The notes under the pieces are model-generated. The model did not search any database. It saw nothing but the letters and a program-made list of their open reading frames with translations, and was not told the DNA's origin. The position numbers were made by a program, and so were the translations under genes. A stretch of 64,000 nucleotides of DNA from DASPNM01 sp035626515 (lineage in GTDB: Bacteria; Bacteroidota; Bacteroidia; Chitinophagales; Chitinophagaceae): assembly GCA_035626515.1 (NCBI GenBank), contig DASPNM010000014.1:12430-76429 (forward strand), read 5' to 3'. The first letter of the stretch is position 1, and each line of letters opens with the position of its first letter. Of this stretch, positions 9,901-18,074 are shown piece by piece.

Positions 9901-10098
9901 AATTACCTGGGGTTGCGTGTGTATACGGAAGGAGGCTCACTGGTGCGGATCATCAACCTGAGCGGTCTCGGTTACGATCGCGTGGTGCCCATCAACCTCA
10001 CGGATCTTCCGGGCGGTGTGTACATGGTTAAAGTGTACTACGACGATGGGGTGCGCACCGCGGAAAAGTCATTCCGCGTTATCGTGGGACGCAATTAA
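6952..10098 (+). CDS. T9SS-exported multidomain adhesin-like protein
   Basis: A 1048-residue secreted protein. The ATG at MRSTFYSILLT gives a clean signal peptide ending around SRLSAQ; an upstream TTG is in frame but would precede the signal with a charged stretch. Domains in order are: a 183-residue beta-sandwich module starting YSMTTSTGN; an Ig-like repeat region; a second copy of the 183-residue module; the remainder of the interrupted Ig-like repeat (ATFSPVTELYTDPAA); two Ig-like domains sharing TYQWQVSTD-type and MNNYRYRV motifs; and a C-terminal type A sorting domain beginning ILYPNPNNGQFNLRI, recognised by the type IX secretion system. It is probably surface-attached or released and involved in adhesion or matrix binding; the ligand is unknown. 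A rho-independent terminator follows, so it is transcribed alone. Confidence 0.85.
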   Translation: MRSTFYSILLTVFFLTLLSRLSAQNYSMTTSTGNVIVPGTTLVSGSQGDDLTVNIPLPFTYQAYGTNYNSVNVSSNGNIQFTTNTSQFSNICPLPSSAVGVSFLPHWDDLHTGRASGQGIYTSVTGVAPNRVFNIEWRAELFSPSSNAITVNFQALLFEGQQRVDFIYGSVQNNGASASIGVQNAPAGLQTTFSCNSSSLSAGLGISFTLTACSGVPSPGFISGPAGTVCTNTPVTLTLNGYSNQAGITLQWRSSPTSGGPYTAIPGATTPSYTFTTGSTAYFIVTVTCTTSGFSANTTEFALNVVRPVHNNVLATPPASCSPGSTTITATASGGSGNYTHSMSGPGTIVQNPPSGAFNANASFTVTNLPAGLNRLTLTSTDALGCSVSTVVPVTVNPTPNVVVTPAAPVICNGAIQQLTASVTAGYAISTSTGNSIVPGTTLVPGSQGDDVVVNVALPFTYQAFGNSYASVNLSSNGNLQFTTGSTSFSNICPLPSSILGIAFLPHWDDLHTGRSPSEGIYTSVSGVAPNRIFNIEWRAEYFSPTTNAVVVNFQARLYEGQQRVDFIYGNVQNAGAGASIGIQNFAAGSATTYSCNLASLSSGLGVTFSAPMSPLATFSPVTELYTDPAATIPYTGTPVQSVYARPTVTRTYTASYTSPEGCNRTTNVTVTVNQLPAITTQPQNLAAPLCPGFNAVYSVTATGTGITYQWQVSTDNGTTWSNLSNSAQYGGVTTNSLTVFNVTTSMNNYRYRVVVSGVCAPPAISSQVTLVVATPPTITSITTNPTTPTICAGSNISFTVNAGGVPAPTIYQWQVSTDGGATWTNLTTGGSFTPTFTLTGTTTAMNNYRYRVLVTNTCGQTTTSSSVTLTVNPSPTVVATDLFTRRICISDSLIPLVGTPVGGSWSGIGVSGFNFVPPATAVGNYVLTYTFTNSSGCTASDTTRVFVQDCPERARLLRDDAVILYPNPNNGQFNLRIRSTLYNYLGLRVYTEGGSLVRIINLSGLGYDRVVPINLTDLPGGVYMVKVYYDDGVRTAEKSFRVIVGRN
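7027..7575 (+). repeat. intragenic duplicated module, copy 1 (183 codons)
   Basis: First copy of a module that recurs 1,203 bp downstream with the same length and, by eye, no gaps. Shared blocks include PGTTLV-GSQGDD, LPHWDDLHTGR, GVAPNR-FNIEWRAE and EGQQRVDFIYG. The DNA has diverged mainly at third positions. Confidence 0.85.
8230..8778 (+). repeat. intragenic duplicated module, copy 2 (183 codons)
   Basis: Second copy of the 183-codon module. It sits inside an Ig-like repeat: VICNGAIQQLTASV precedes it and ATFSPVTELYTDPAATIPY resumes the same domain after it. Elsewhere in this phylum these two segments usually follow one another within one domain, so the copy looks inserted. Confidence 0.8.
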
Positions 10099-10118
10099 TC
10101 TCAAATAACCATTTTAAG

Positions 10119-10150
10119 GCATCCCGGGCTCCGGGATGCTTTTTTATTTT
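10119..10150 (+). terminator. rho-independent terminator after the T9SS gene
   Basis: A perfect 9-bp stem (GCATCCCGG / CCGGGATGC) with a 3-nt loop is followed by a run of T residues. It starts 20 bp after the stop codon. The next gene begins just beyond the T run. Confidence 0.85.
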
Positions 10151-10152
10151 GC

Positions 10153-10866
10153 ATGATGGAAGAAACGGCACTGCAGGCAACCCTTCGCAAACAGAATGCA
10201 TCCTTCGCACCTGTGGTACCTTTCGATCCGCGGAGCGACAGGATTGCGGCGCTGGATCTATCCGCTGGCAATTCATCGATTTCGCCGGAGATATTATCTG
10301 ACACGGGTCGTTTTACGGCCTGGATCCGGGATTTTCTTGAAACAGAACGTGCCCGTTATGCAATCGGGGGTTATGGCGAATTGCGGGAACTGTACCGCGT
10401 CAGCCGCGTATTCAATGCGCGGTATCCCGGGGAGGAACCACGCCGGTTTCATCTCGGCATGGACATTTGGGGCAAACCCTACACTCATGTGATGGCTCCG
10501 CTTGACGGCATCGTGCACAGCTTTGGATTCAACAATAATTTCGGAGATTACGGCGCCACGATTATTCTCTCGCATGTACTTCCTGGCGATCTGCATTTCC
10601 ACTCGCTTTACGGTCACCTCAGCCTCAATTCCATTCGCAACCTTCAGGACGGGCAAACTATTCTGAAAGGAGACGTGTTTGCTGAATTCGGCATCCCCGT
10701 CGAGAATGGGCACTGGCCGCCGCATCTTCACTTTCAGATAATAGCCGACATGCAAGGATGGAAAGGCGATTACCCCGGCGTTTGCAAATTTTCGGAAAGG
10801 CAAATCTTTTTGCGCAATTGCCCGGACCCCGATGTCATTTTGCAAATGAAACGCTACCTGGCCTAA
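10153..10866 (+). CDS. M23-family (LytM-like) metallopeptidase
   Basis: A 237-residue protein of the peptidase M23 fold. The two zinc-binding signatures are present: HLGMD (HxxxD) near residue 98 and HLHFQ (HxH) near residue 193, together with the LYGHLS motif that supplies the active-site histidine. M23 enzymes cleave cross-bridges or stem peptides of peptidoglycan. No signal peptide is seen, which is unusual for a wall hydrolase but is shared by this Bacteroidota subgroup; a cytoplasmic or unconventional role is possible. Two adjacent ATGs lie at the start, directly after the upstream terminator, and the promoter is not obvious. It converges with the next gene, with one base between the stop codons. 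Confidence 0.85.
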   Translation: MMEETALQATLRKQNASFAPVVPFDPRSDRIAALDLSAGNSSISPEILSDTGRFTAWIRDFLETERARYAIGGYGELRELYRVSRVFNARYPGEEPRRFHLGMDIWGKPYTHVMAPLDGIVHSFGFNNNFGDYGATIILSHVLPGDLHFHSLYGHLSLNSIRNLQDGQTILKGDVFAEFGIPVENGHWPPHLHFQIIADMQGWKGDYPGVCKFSERQIFLRNCPDPDVILQMKRYLA

Positions 10867-10867
10867 C

Positions 10868-11515
10868 TCAAAGCTTCAGAAGCTTGAAGGCGTGGGTCCA
10901 CCGGTTGTGAAGAATCCCCGGGATACACCAAAGGATGCTGAGCGGCTCGATGGCCCGTGCCGCCTCTGCAGCGCCCATGTCCTCCGTTTCCCATCCAAAC
11001 GCTGTAAGAATGTCGGTTACGAGTTTCTTTGCGCGCGCATCGTTGCCGCAAATGAACATGGTGGGCGGCCCGCCGGGAAGTTGCGGTTTGTACATAAATG
11101 CATTCCCAACAATATTGAAAGCCTTCACCAGCTTCGCATCAGGTACGAGTTTCTGAAGTCGTTCCATCAGCGACTCATCGAGCGTAGTGAAAAATTTCAG
11201 CACTCCGTTTACGGGAGGCGTTGACGCAATCGGATTGGTCGCATCGATGACAACCTTCCCGTTGAAATTTTTTTCTCCGCACAGCCGCACAGCCGATTCA
11301 GTCGCCGCGCCCACCGTAGCCAAAACGAGAATATCTCCAAAGGCCGCCGTTTCTGCGAAGCTGCCGGTTTTTCCTTCGGGATTTTCGTTGTTCCACTTCA
11401 CCACATCGTCCTTGTGAACGTCCCTGGTGCCGAGCATGACCTCATGTTTTTCCTGGAGGAAGGCTGTGCCGAGCACCCGCCCGACAATGCCCGAACCGAT
11501 GATCCCAATTTTCAT
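10868..11515 (-). CDS. NAD(P)-binding oxidoreductase, F420H2:NADP-like family
   Basis: A 215-residue Rossmann-fold protein starting MKIGIIGSGIVGRVLGTAF, the GxGxxG dinucleotide-binding loop, followed by the GTRD segment that in this family recognises the NADP phosphate. Further family blocks are VVIDATNPI and KAFNIVGN. These resemble NADPH-dependent F420 reductase-like proteins (also annotated NADPH-dependent oxidoreductase). Bacteroidota generally lack F420, so the true substrate is uncertain. It is a single gene facing ruvB divergently, with about 48 bp between the two starts. Confidence 0.8.
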   Translation of the reverse strand: MKIGIIGSGIVGRVLGTAFLQEKHEVMLGTRDVHKDDVVKWNNENPEGKTGSFAETAAFGDILVLATVGAATESAVRLCGEKNFNGKVVIDATNPIASTPPVNGVLKFFTTLDESLMERLQKLVPDAKLVKAFNIVGNAFMYKPQLPGGPPTMFICGNDARAKKLVTDILTAFGWETEDMGAAEAARAIEPLSILWCIPGILHNRWTHAFKLLKL

Positions 11516-11563
11516 CTTCCTGTGATTAATGATTAGTTTTACAAAGTTTACCGAAAAGATTCA

Positions 11564-12592
11564 ATGCCTAACCCGAACCTCAGCAGCGACAAGCACCAAC
11601 TGACGGCAGCCGAAAAAGAATTTGAGAACAATATCAGGCCCGCGCACATGGCCGAGTTCGCCGGGCAGGAACAAACGATCGACAATCTCAGCATTTTTAT
11701 CAGGGCGGCAAGCATACGGGGAGAAGCTCTTGACCACATACTCTTTCACGGTCCGCCCGGGCTTGGCAAGACGACGCTCAGCCGCATCGTGGCGAATGAG
11801 TTGGGAGTGGGCATTCGCGAAACCTCCGGCCCCGTAATCGAAAAGCCCGCCGACCTCGCCGGATTGCTCACGAGCCTGGAGCCGCGCGACGTCCTCTTCA
11901 TCGATGAAATTCATCGCCTCAGCACCGTAGTCGAGGAATATCTGTACGCTGCGATGGAGGATTTCCGCATCGACATTCTTATTGACAGCGGACCCAACGC
12001 AAGAAGCATCCAGCTCGGACTGAACCCATTTACCCTCATCGGCGCGACCACGCGAAGTGGTCTGCTGACTGCGCCGCTGCTTTCGCGGTTTGGTATCAAG
12101 TCGCGTCTCGAATACTACAATTCGCATACGCTCAACAGGATCATCAACCGTTCGGCATCCATTCTCAATGTGAAGATCTCGCCGGAAGCCACCGCTGAGA
12201 TCGCCGGGCGGAGCCGCGGTACGCCGCGAATTGCCAATGCCTTGTTGCGAAGGGTCCGGGATTTTGCGCAGGTGCTCAACGATGGGGAGATCGACATCGG
12301 GATTACCCGTCACGCCCTGAATGCGCTGAACGTGGATGAACACGGCCTGGATGAAATGGACAACAAGATCCTGCTTGTTATAATTGAAAAGTTTCGCGGG
12401 GGGCCGGTCGGGATTGGCACTATTGCGACCGCCGTCGGGGAAGAAGCCGGCACGATTGAAGAGGTGTATGAGCCTTTCCTGATCCAGGAAGGATTTCTCA
12501 AGCGGACTCCACGCGGACGCGAAGCCACTCCGAAAGCATACGAACATGCGGGGAAAAAGGACCCCGGAATGGAGCGGGGAAAACTATTCTGA
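11564..12592 (+). CDS. ruvB: Holliday junction branch-migration helicase RuvB
   Basis: A 342-residue AAA+ ATPase that, as a hexamer with RuvA, drives branch migration of Holliday junctions. The Walker A motif GPPGLGKT is at residues 63-70, Walker B is LFIDEIHRL near residue 112, and the arginine/sensor region GATTRSGLLTAPL follows. The C-terminal winged helix includes QEGFLKRTPRGREAT, the DNA-binding hairpin. Length is standard. A near-consensus -7 box (TAGTTTTA) lies about 23 bp upstream of the ATG. The last 9 bp overlap the end of the convergent response-regulator gene; ruvA and ruvC are not in the window. Confidence 0.98.
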   Translation: MPNPNLSSDKHQLTAAEKEFENNIRPAHMAEFAGQEQTIDNLSIFIRAASIRGEALDHILFHGPPGLGKTTLSRIVANELGVGIRETSGPVIEKPADLAGLLTSLEPRDVLFIDEIHRLSTVVEEYLYAAMEDFRIDILIDSGPNARSIQLGLNPFTLIGATTRSGLLTAPLLSRFGIKSRLEYYNSHTLNRIINRSASILNVKISPEATAEIAGRSRGTPRIANALLRRVRDFAQVLNDGEIDIGITRHALNALNVDEHGLDEMDNKILLVIIEKFRGGPVGIGTIATAVGEEAGTIEEVYEPFLIQEGFLKRTPRGREATPKAYEHAGKKDPGMERGKLF

Positions 12593-13306
12593 TTTGGCAG
12601 CGCCTGCTCCCTGGTGCACCACCAGGCGGAAACCATTCCCGTGAATGTTTACGATCTCGATGTTCGGATCGTCCTTCAGATATTTTCTCAGCTTGGCGAT
12701 ATACACGTCCATGCTGCGGCCATTAAAATAGGTGTCGCTTCCCCAGATCTTCTTCAGAGCCTGCTCGCGCGGGAGCAGATCGTTGAGGTGTTCGGCGAGC
12801 ATCTTGAGCAGCTCGTTCTCCTTGGGTGACAGCGTTTGCGTAATGCCCTTATGGGAAAGCTGGCGAAGCTTCGGGTTGAAATGATAGGAGGCCAGGTCGT
12901 ATTCCTTGTTTTCCTGTTCCTTGTTCAGTTCCTCGTTGCGTTTCAGGATCGCCTTGATCTTATGCAGCAGCACTTCGCTGTCGAAGGGTTTGGTAATGTA
13001 GTCGTCGGCACCGAGCTTGTAACCCTGGATCACGTCTTCTTTCATCGTTTTCGCGCTGATGAAGAACAGCGGAATGTCGGGGTCTACGTCGCGTATTTCT
13101 TCCGCGAGTGTAAATCCGTCCATATTCGGCATCATCACATCCAGCAGGCAGAGGTCGAACTTTTCGCGCTGAAATGCCGCCAGCCCGAGCCGGCCGTCCC
13201 GCTCCAGCGTTACATCGTAATCGTTCAGCTCGAGGTAATTCTTCAGCACGCTTCCCAGGTTAGGATCGTCCTCGCACAAAAGAATTTTAGGTTTTTTTCC
13301 TTCCAT
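12584..13306 (-). CDS. OmpR/PhoB-family response regulator
   Basis: A 240-residue two-component regulator. The N-terminal receiver domain has the acidic pair EDD (residues 12-14), the phosphoacceptor Asp56 in LCLLDVMMPNMDG and the conserved Lys106 in YITKPF. The C-terminal half is an OmpR-type winged helix (LSPKENELLKMLAEH through GNGFRLVV). It resembles the RprY-type regulators of Bacteroidota. No histidine kinase is adjacent, so the partner is unknown. A near-consensus -7 box (TACCTTTA on the minus strand, 45 bp upstream) may drive it. Confidence 0.93.
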   Translation of the reverse strand: MEGKKPKILLCEDDPNLGSVLKNYLELNDYDVTLERDGRLGLAAFQREKFDLCLLDVMMPNMDGFTLAEEIRDVDPDIPLFFISAKTMKEDVIQGYKLGADDYITKPFDSEVLLHKIKAILKRNEELNKEQENKEYDLASYHFNPKLRQLSHKGITQTLSPKENELLKMLAEHLNDLLPREQALKKIWGSDTYFNGRSMDVYIAKLRKYLKDDPNIEIVNIHGNGFRLVVHQGAGAAKSE

Positions 13307-13400
13307 GACAGAGTATTTGAAGTGAACTATCGCATCCCCCTGCGGGGGAATAAAGGTAAGGAATTGTGTTTTTTAGAAATACATTCACCTTTACGCGTCA

Positions 13401-13408
13401 TAACTTTG
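13401..13408 (+). promoter_or_regulatory. -7 box (TAACTTTG) for the GroES-like gene
   Basis: Exact TAnnTTTG match 25 bp upstream of the ATG. It is followed at once by a small hairpin (GGGG-ATAA-CCCC, 13412-13423) that would lie at the 5' end of the transcript. No suitably spaced TTG was found upstream. Confidence 0.5.
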
Positions 13409-13433
13409 TACGGGGATAACCCCATCAAAAATC

Positions 13434-13805
13434 ATGCATATAACGAACGATAACCGATTGAAAAAGCTCATCGTGGTCGGGGACCGGGTGTTGATCAAGC
13501 CCACTCGTCCGGAGGAACGCACCGACAGCGGCCTGTATCTTCCGCCGGGTGTGCAGGAGCGCGAAAAAGTGCAGCAGGGATACGTGATCAAAACGGGGCC
13601 GGGGTATGCGATCCCCATGCCCGTGGAAGATGAACCCTGGAAAACTGACGATGACCAGGTAAAATACGTGCCTCTGCAGGCAAAGGAAGGGGATCTGGCG
13701 ATATTTCTTCTCAGCGGGGCCACCGAAGTGATGTACGAGAAAGAAAAATACTTTATTGTTCCGCAGTCGGCCATTTTGATGCTGGAGCGCGACGAAGACC
13801 TCTGA
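13434..13805 (+). CDS. GroES-like co-chaperonin paralogue
   Basis: A 123-residue chaperonin-10-fold protein: VVGDRVLIKPTRPEERTDSG at the N-terminus matches the Cpn10 start (GDRVL-KP), and the C-terminal ATEVMYEKEKYFIVPQSAIL matches the strand-and-roof end of GroES. It is longer than the usual 95 or so residues. The extra length lies in an acidic insert, PMPVEDEPWKTDDDQV, in the middle, with PPGVQEREKVQQG in the mobile-loop position. No groEL is adjacent, so it is a stand-alone paralogue and may not be the main GroES of the cell. Its partner is unknown. Confidence 0.85.
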   Translation: MHITNDNRLKKLIVVGDRVLIKPTRPEERTDSGLYLPPGVQEREKVQQGYVIKTGPGYAIPMPVEDEPWKTDDDQVKYVPLQAKEGDLAIFLLSGATEVMYEKEKYFIVPQSAILMLERDEDL

Positions 13806-13878
13806 CCGGGTTTCCCCAACAACCGCTAATGGAAGCAGGCAGGAGTCTTAGGGACGAGCAGCGTTACCGATTCGTAAG

Positions 13879-15804
13879 TTATTTCAGTCGCACATATCCG
13901 TTCGCGTCCATTTCGATCTTATTCTCCGCCTGAAGAAACTCCAGCACCTTCCAGGCCTTTTCCCTGCGCACTCCGGAAAGCCTGCCCAGCAATTCCCGGG
14001 TATGTAGGGGCTCTTTCCTGACGCTTTCCATGATGCGCGCATTCAGCTTTTCAAATTCCTCGCGGCTGAGAGCGGAACGTTTTTTTCTGAGACAATTGTC
14101 GCAAATGCCACAATCAGCGAGGTCCTCATCGCCGAAATATTTTCCAATCATCCGGCTCCGGCAATGATGCTCCTCTGCCGTGTATTCGATCATCTTTCGA
14201 CTCCGCGCGCGGAAACGGGATTTCCGCTCTTCATAGGCGGCGAGATCGATGCGTAGCTCCTGCGCGGGAACACGGGAGCGAAGAAGTTGCAGCTGCGGAC
14301 CTTCTTTTTGCGGTATGTAGTCCACGATTCCCTGTTGCAGCAGCCGCTGCAGCTGCTCCTTAATTTCGATCACATCTCTTTTCATCAGTCCCGCGACAAC
14401 GGTTTCGGAAATGATTACAGGCTGGTCGAAAATTCCTTCGTAGGCGCGCAAGAGCGTCTTAATGAGCGGCTCGAGCTCCGGTTGCATCGCCTCGAACTGA
14501 TATAGGTAGTGTTTGTCGGTAGTGAATTGCAGCAGCGAGGGACGAAATACCTGTTCGTTTAACGAGAGCCAGCCGTCCTGTTCGAGGGCTTTCAGGGAAT
14601 GAACGACGGTGGGAGCAGGGATGCGGAACTTTCGCACAAAATCCGCAAGATCGAAATCATGGCAGGCACCGTTCGCGCTTCCGGCCGGAATTTGCAGGTA
14701 ATTCGCCACTGCCTGGTAAACCGATCGGATTTCTTCGATCCCCGGGTACCTCGACTGCTCCAGGGTTTCCAGCTCACGGATGTCTCCATCATCATAGAGC
14801 AATACCGCGTAGGATCGCTGACCATCCCGGCCGGCCCGCCCCGCCTCCTGGTAATAACTTTCCAGGCAGTCCGGCAGATCGGCGTGAATTACTGCGCGCA
14901 CGTCGGACTTGTCGATCCCCATTCCAAAAGCATTGGTGCAAACGATGACGCGGATCTTATTAGCCAGCCAGTCTTCCTGGCGCTGGGTGCGAACGGCCAT
15001 GTCCAGTCCCGCATGATACGCATCTGCAGAAATATTTCGCAAACGGAGCAATTCGGCGATCTCTTTGGTCCTCTTTCGGCTCCGGCAATAGACGATCGCT
15101 GCACCATTTACGTTTTGGAGAATCTCGAGGATCTTGTTGATGCGTGCGGGTTTTCGAAACGCACTGTAGGAAAGATTTGGCCGGGCGAACGATTGGCGAA
15201 AAATATTCTGTTCTGAAAACCCAAGCCGTTCGCAAATATCTTGCTGCACTTCGCGGGTAGCCGAAGCGGTCAACGCCAGTACCGGAACTCCGGGAAGTTC
15301 CCCGCGTATGTCTGCAATGCGCAAATAAGAAGGCCGAAAATCATATCCCCACTGCGAAATACAGTGCGCTTCATCCACCGCGAGCAGGCTGATCCCCAAC
15401 CCGGGAAGGAATTCGCGGAACAGCGGCGTTTCCAGGCGTTCGGGGGAGACGTACAAAAACCGGCAGTTGCTGTTTCCCGCAACCCGAAGCGTATTGAGCA
15501 CCTCGCGGCGGCTCATCCCCGAGAAGATCGCCAGCGCGGTAACCTGTTTCTTTCTCAGGTTGCGTACCTGGTCCTTCATTAAAGCGATTAGTGGCGATAC
15601 CACCAGGCAACAACCTTCTTTTGCGAGAGCAGGAATCTGGTAGCAAAGGGATTTTCCGCCGCCTGTCGGCATGATTGCGAGGGTATCTTTTCCGCCCAGT
15701 ACTGAAAAAATGATCTCTTTCTGGAGCGGCCGGAACGAACTGAAGCCCCAGTAACTCCTGAGTAGATCGTAAATTTTTTCCGGGCTGGGCTGGGGAGGGT
15801 TCAT
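13879..15804 (-). CDS. recQ: ATP-dependent DNA helicase RecQ
   Basis: A 641-residue RecQ-family 3'-5' DNA helicase for recombination and replication-fork repair. The motifs are MPTGGGKSLCYQIPAL (Walker A), VDEAHCISQWGYDFRP (DEAH box plus the RecQ aromatic loop) and EAGRAGRDGQ (motif VI). The RQC zinc-binding region is present as C-R-S-R-M...DCGICDNC. The protein ends in a short winged-helix-like tail without a recognisable HRDC domain, as in the shorter second RecQ type often found in Bacteroidota. It is a single gene; copA starts upstream on the same strand after its own promoter. Confidence 0.95.
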   Translation of the reverse strand: MNPPQPSPEKIYDLLRSYWGFSSFRPLQKEIIFSVLGGKDTLAIMPTGGGKSLCYQIPALAKEGCCLVVSPLIALMKDQVRNLRKKQVTALAIFSGMSRREVLNTLRVAGNSNCRFLYVSPERLETPLFREFLPGLGISLLAVDEAHCISQWGYDFRPSYLRIADIRGELPGVPVLALTASATREVQQDICERLGFSEQNIFRQSFARPNLSYSAFRKPARINKILEILQNVNGAAIVYCRSRKRTKEIAELLRLRNISADAYHAGLDMAVRTQRQEDWLANKIRVIVCTNAFGMGIDKSDVRAVIHADLPDCLESYYQEAGRAGRDGQRSYAVLLYDDGDIRELETLEQSRYPGIEEIRSVYQAVANYLQIPAGSANGACHDFDLADFVRKFRIPAPTVVHSLKALEQDGWLSLNEQVFRPSLLQFTTDKHYLYQFEAMQPELEPLIKTLLRAYEGIFDQPVIISETVVAGLMKRDVIEIKEQLQRLLQQGIVDYIPQKEGPQLQLLRSRVPAQELRIDLAAYEERKSRFRARSRKMIEYTAEEHHCRSRMIGKYFGDEDLADCGICDNCLRKKRSALSREEFEKLNARIMESVRKEPLHTRELLGRLSGVRREKAWKVLEFLQAENKIEMDANGYVRLK

Positions 15805-15866
15805 GACTTCAGAGCGGGCTCAAGTTCCGGCAAATTTTCTTGTCGCGAGTCGTTTTATTCCACCAT

Positions 15867-17984
15867 TCACCACACTTTCTTCACGTAGAGGCGAACGGAA
15901 TTAACCGCGAGCACAACGTCGCTCAGTCCCATAACGAGTGCACCAAAGGTTGGCGTGAGATAGCCAAACGCGGCGACGGGTATCGCCACGACGTTATATG
16001 CAAACGCCCAGAACAGGTTCTGCTGGATGGTGATGTAGGTGTGCCGTCCCAGCCCCAGCGCTTCGGGCAATTTGCGCAGTCCCTGGTTCATCAGCACGAC
16101 CTGCGCGCTTTGCATCGCAAGCTGAGAAGCTTCATTGATCGAAATGCCGATTGTGGCCTTAGCCAGCGCGGGCGCGTCATTGATGCCGTCGCCCACCATC
16201 GCCGTCGGGGCTTCACGGGTCAATTCCGTGATTCGCTGCAGTTTCTGTTCCGGTGTTTGTTCCGCGATCACTTCGGGGATATTCAGCCGTTCCGCAATCT
16301 GCCTGCATTTTTCTGCGCGGTCGCCGCTAAGCAGGATCACGCGGATGTCCCGACTCCGCAAATAATCGACTACCATTTTCGCCTCCGACCGTATCTCGTC
16401 CTCTACATCGAGCCAGCCGATCGGATGGCCGTCGCGAGACAGGTAAATGCTGTGCCCGCCGGAAGCAGCCTCCTGCGCCGAGAATGCGATAGAACCCAGT
16501 CGCCACTCGATTCCTTTTTCATCGAGTGCCAGCATGCCCATTCCTTTTACTTCCTGTACACTGGTCCAACGTTTCCCGGAGGAAGATTTCCATTGCCGGG
16601 CGATGCTGCTTGCGATGGGATGGGTCGAGAATTTTTCGAGAGAGTATACAATCTTCCGGAATTCGTCTTCTGAAATGCCGGGATCTGTGATGCCGAAAGC
16701 CGTCACCTTGAAATTTCCCGTGGTGAGCGTACCGGTTTTGTCGAATACCACCTGCCTGATGTTGCGGAACGATTCCAGGGATGCGGCGTTTCGAAACAAA
16801 ATACCCCTTCGTGCTCCCCGCCCCAGCCCCACCGCGATCGCAGCCGGGGTGGCAAGCCCCATCGCACAGGGACAGGCAATCACAAGCACGGCGATGCTCC
16901 GCATCAGCGCGGGAGTGAACTCTTTCAAATAGAACCAGCTGCCCAGGAAGGTGACCGCAGCGAGCCCGATCACAACCGGCACGAACACGGCGCTGATCCG
17001 GTCGGCGAGCTGCTGCACCGGGGGTTTTTCGCCCTGTGCCTGCTTCACCATATTAATAATATGTGCCAGCACGGTATCGTCGCCCACCGCTGTCACCTGC
17101 GCCTTCACCGTCCCGCGCACCAGGATGCTGCCCCCGATCAGCTTGTCTTTTTTCGCTTTCGCAACCGGTACACTCTCGCCGGTAATGATCGCTTCATCGG
17201 CTTCCGCTTCACCCCAGAGCACTTTGGAATCTATCGGCACCCGCTCTCCTGCGCGAACCAGGATGAGGTCCCCCACTTTTAGCCTCGTGTTCTCCACCGG
17301 GAAGATCTGTTCCTGGAACTTGTCGTCATAGGCTATCATGTTTGCCATGACTTTTTGCGATTTCACCAGAGCGTTCAGTGCTTTCTGGGTGGAGCGCACG
17401 GAAGCTTCTTCGAGGTAATTCCCTAAAAACACGAGCGTGATGATGGTCGCAGCTGTTTCGTAGAACATGAAGTTTTCAGGTTGCCCGATCAGCGTACCGT
17501 AAAGACTATAAACGAACGCTGCGGTCGCCCCAAGGCTGATCAGCACATTCATGTTCGGCATCCCGTTGCGCAGGCTTTTCCAGGCACTGCGGCCGAAAAA
17601 GCTCATCCCCACAAGATAGACAGGAGTGGTAAGTGCGAGCTGTACAAAAGGATCCATGAGCCAGTGGATATGTACTCCCGGGATCATATGGAGCATCAAT
17701 ACGGCGGTGAAGGGCAGGCAGAAAACAAATCGCTGCAAATGCGTCGACAGAAAGAATCGTCGTGCAGGAACTGCAGTGTCGGGTTGGAGCACGGTATAGC
17801 CGAGTGATTCAACGCCGGCGGCAAGTTGTCCGGCATTGGCATTTCCATTCGTATCGAAGATCACATCCCCGCTGGCGAAATTGACTTTCACGTTGTGCAC
17901 ACCCTGCTTCTCGAGGTAACGGGTGATGGTCATCGCGCAGTTGGAGCAATCCATTCCTTCCACCTTCCATTGTATCGTGGCCAT
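15867..17984 (-). CDS. copA: copper-translocating P1B-type ATPase
   Basis: A 705-residue heavy-metal ATPase. It has one N-terminal HMA domain with the GMDCSNC metal-binding motif (residues 9-15), the CPC membrane metal site at residues 371-373, the phosphorylation loop DKTGTLT with Asp415, and GDGINDAPALAKA near the C-terminus. The CPC type indicates Cu(I) (or Ag(I)) efflux across the inner membrane. Its exact -7 box ends 4 nt before the ATG, predicting a leaderless mRNA. It is divergent from tsaE. No CueR- or CopY-like regulator is adjacent. Confidence 0.93.
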   Translation of the reverse strand: MATIQWKVEGMDCSNCAMTITRYLEKQGVHNVKVNFASGDVIFDTNGNANAGQLAAGVESLGYTVLQPDTAVPARRFFLSTHLQRFVFCLPFTAVLMLHMIPGVHIHWLMDPFVQLALTTPVYLVGMSFFGRSAWKSLRNGMPNMNVLISLGATAAFVYSLYGTLIGQPENFMFYETAATIITLVFLGNYLEEASVRSTQKALNALVKSQKVMANMIAYDDKFQEQIFPVENTRLKVGDLILVRAGERVPIDSKVLWGEAEADEAIITGESVPVAKAKKDKLIGGSILVRGTVKAQVTAVGDDTVLAHIINMVKQAQGEKPPVQQLADRISAVFVPVVIGLAAVTFLGSWFYLKEFTPALMRSIAVLVIACPCAMGLATPAAIAVGLGRGARRGILFRNAASLESFRNIRQVVFDKTGTLTTGNFKVTAFGITDPGISEDEFRKIVYSLEKFSTHPIASSIARQWKSSSGKRWTSVQEVKGMGMLALDEKGIEWRLGSIAFSAQEAASGGHSIYLSRDGHPIGWLDVEDEIRSEAKMVVDYLRSRDIRVILLSGDRAEKCRQIAERLNIPEVIAEQTPEQKLQRITELTREAPTAMVGDGINDAPALAKATIGISINEASQLAMQSAQVVLMNQGLRKLPEALGLGRHTYITIQQNLFWAFAYNVVAIPVAAFGYLTPTFGALVMGLSDVVLAVNSVRLYVKKVW

Positions 17985-17988
17985 GCCG

Positions 17989-17996
17989 CAAAGTTA
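17989..17996 (-). promoter_or_regulatory. -7 box (TAACTTTG) for copA
   Basis: Exact consensus on the minus strand with only 4 nt between the box and the copA ATG. Because transcription in this phylum starts a few bases past the box, the mRNA probably begins at or next to the start codon. Confidence 0.55.
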
Positions 17997-18062
17997 GCGG
18001 CCGGGTCGCGCCCGTGTGGCCAGCGCCGCTTCGAAGATTACAACGTGGTTGCCATATCCTGT

Positions 18063-18070
18063 TAAATTTG
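18063..18070 (+). promoter_or_regulatory. -7 box (TAAATTTG) for tsaE-ald
   Basis: Exact consensus with 4 nt to the tsaE ATG, mirroring the copA arrangement on the other strand. It suggests a leaderless transcript if the first ATG is used; the next in-frame ATG is 12 nt further on. Confidence 0.5.
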
Positions 18071-18074
18071 TTCG

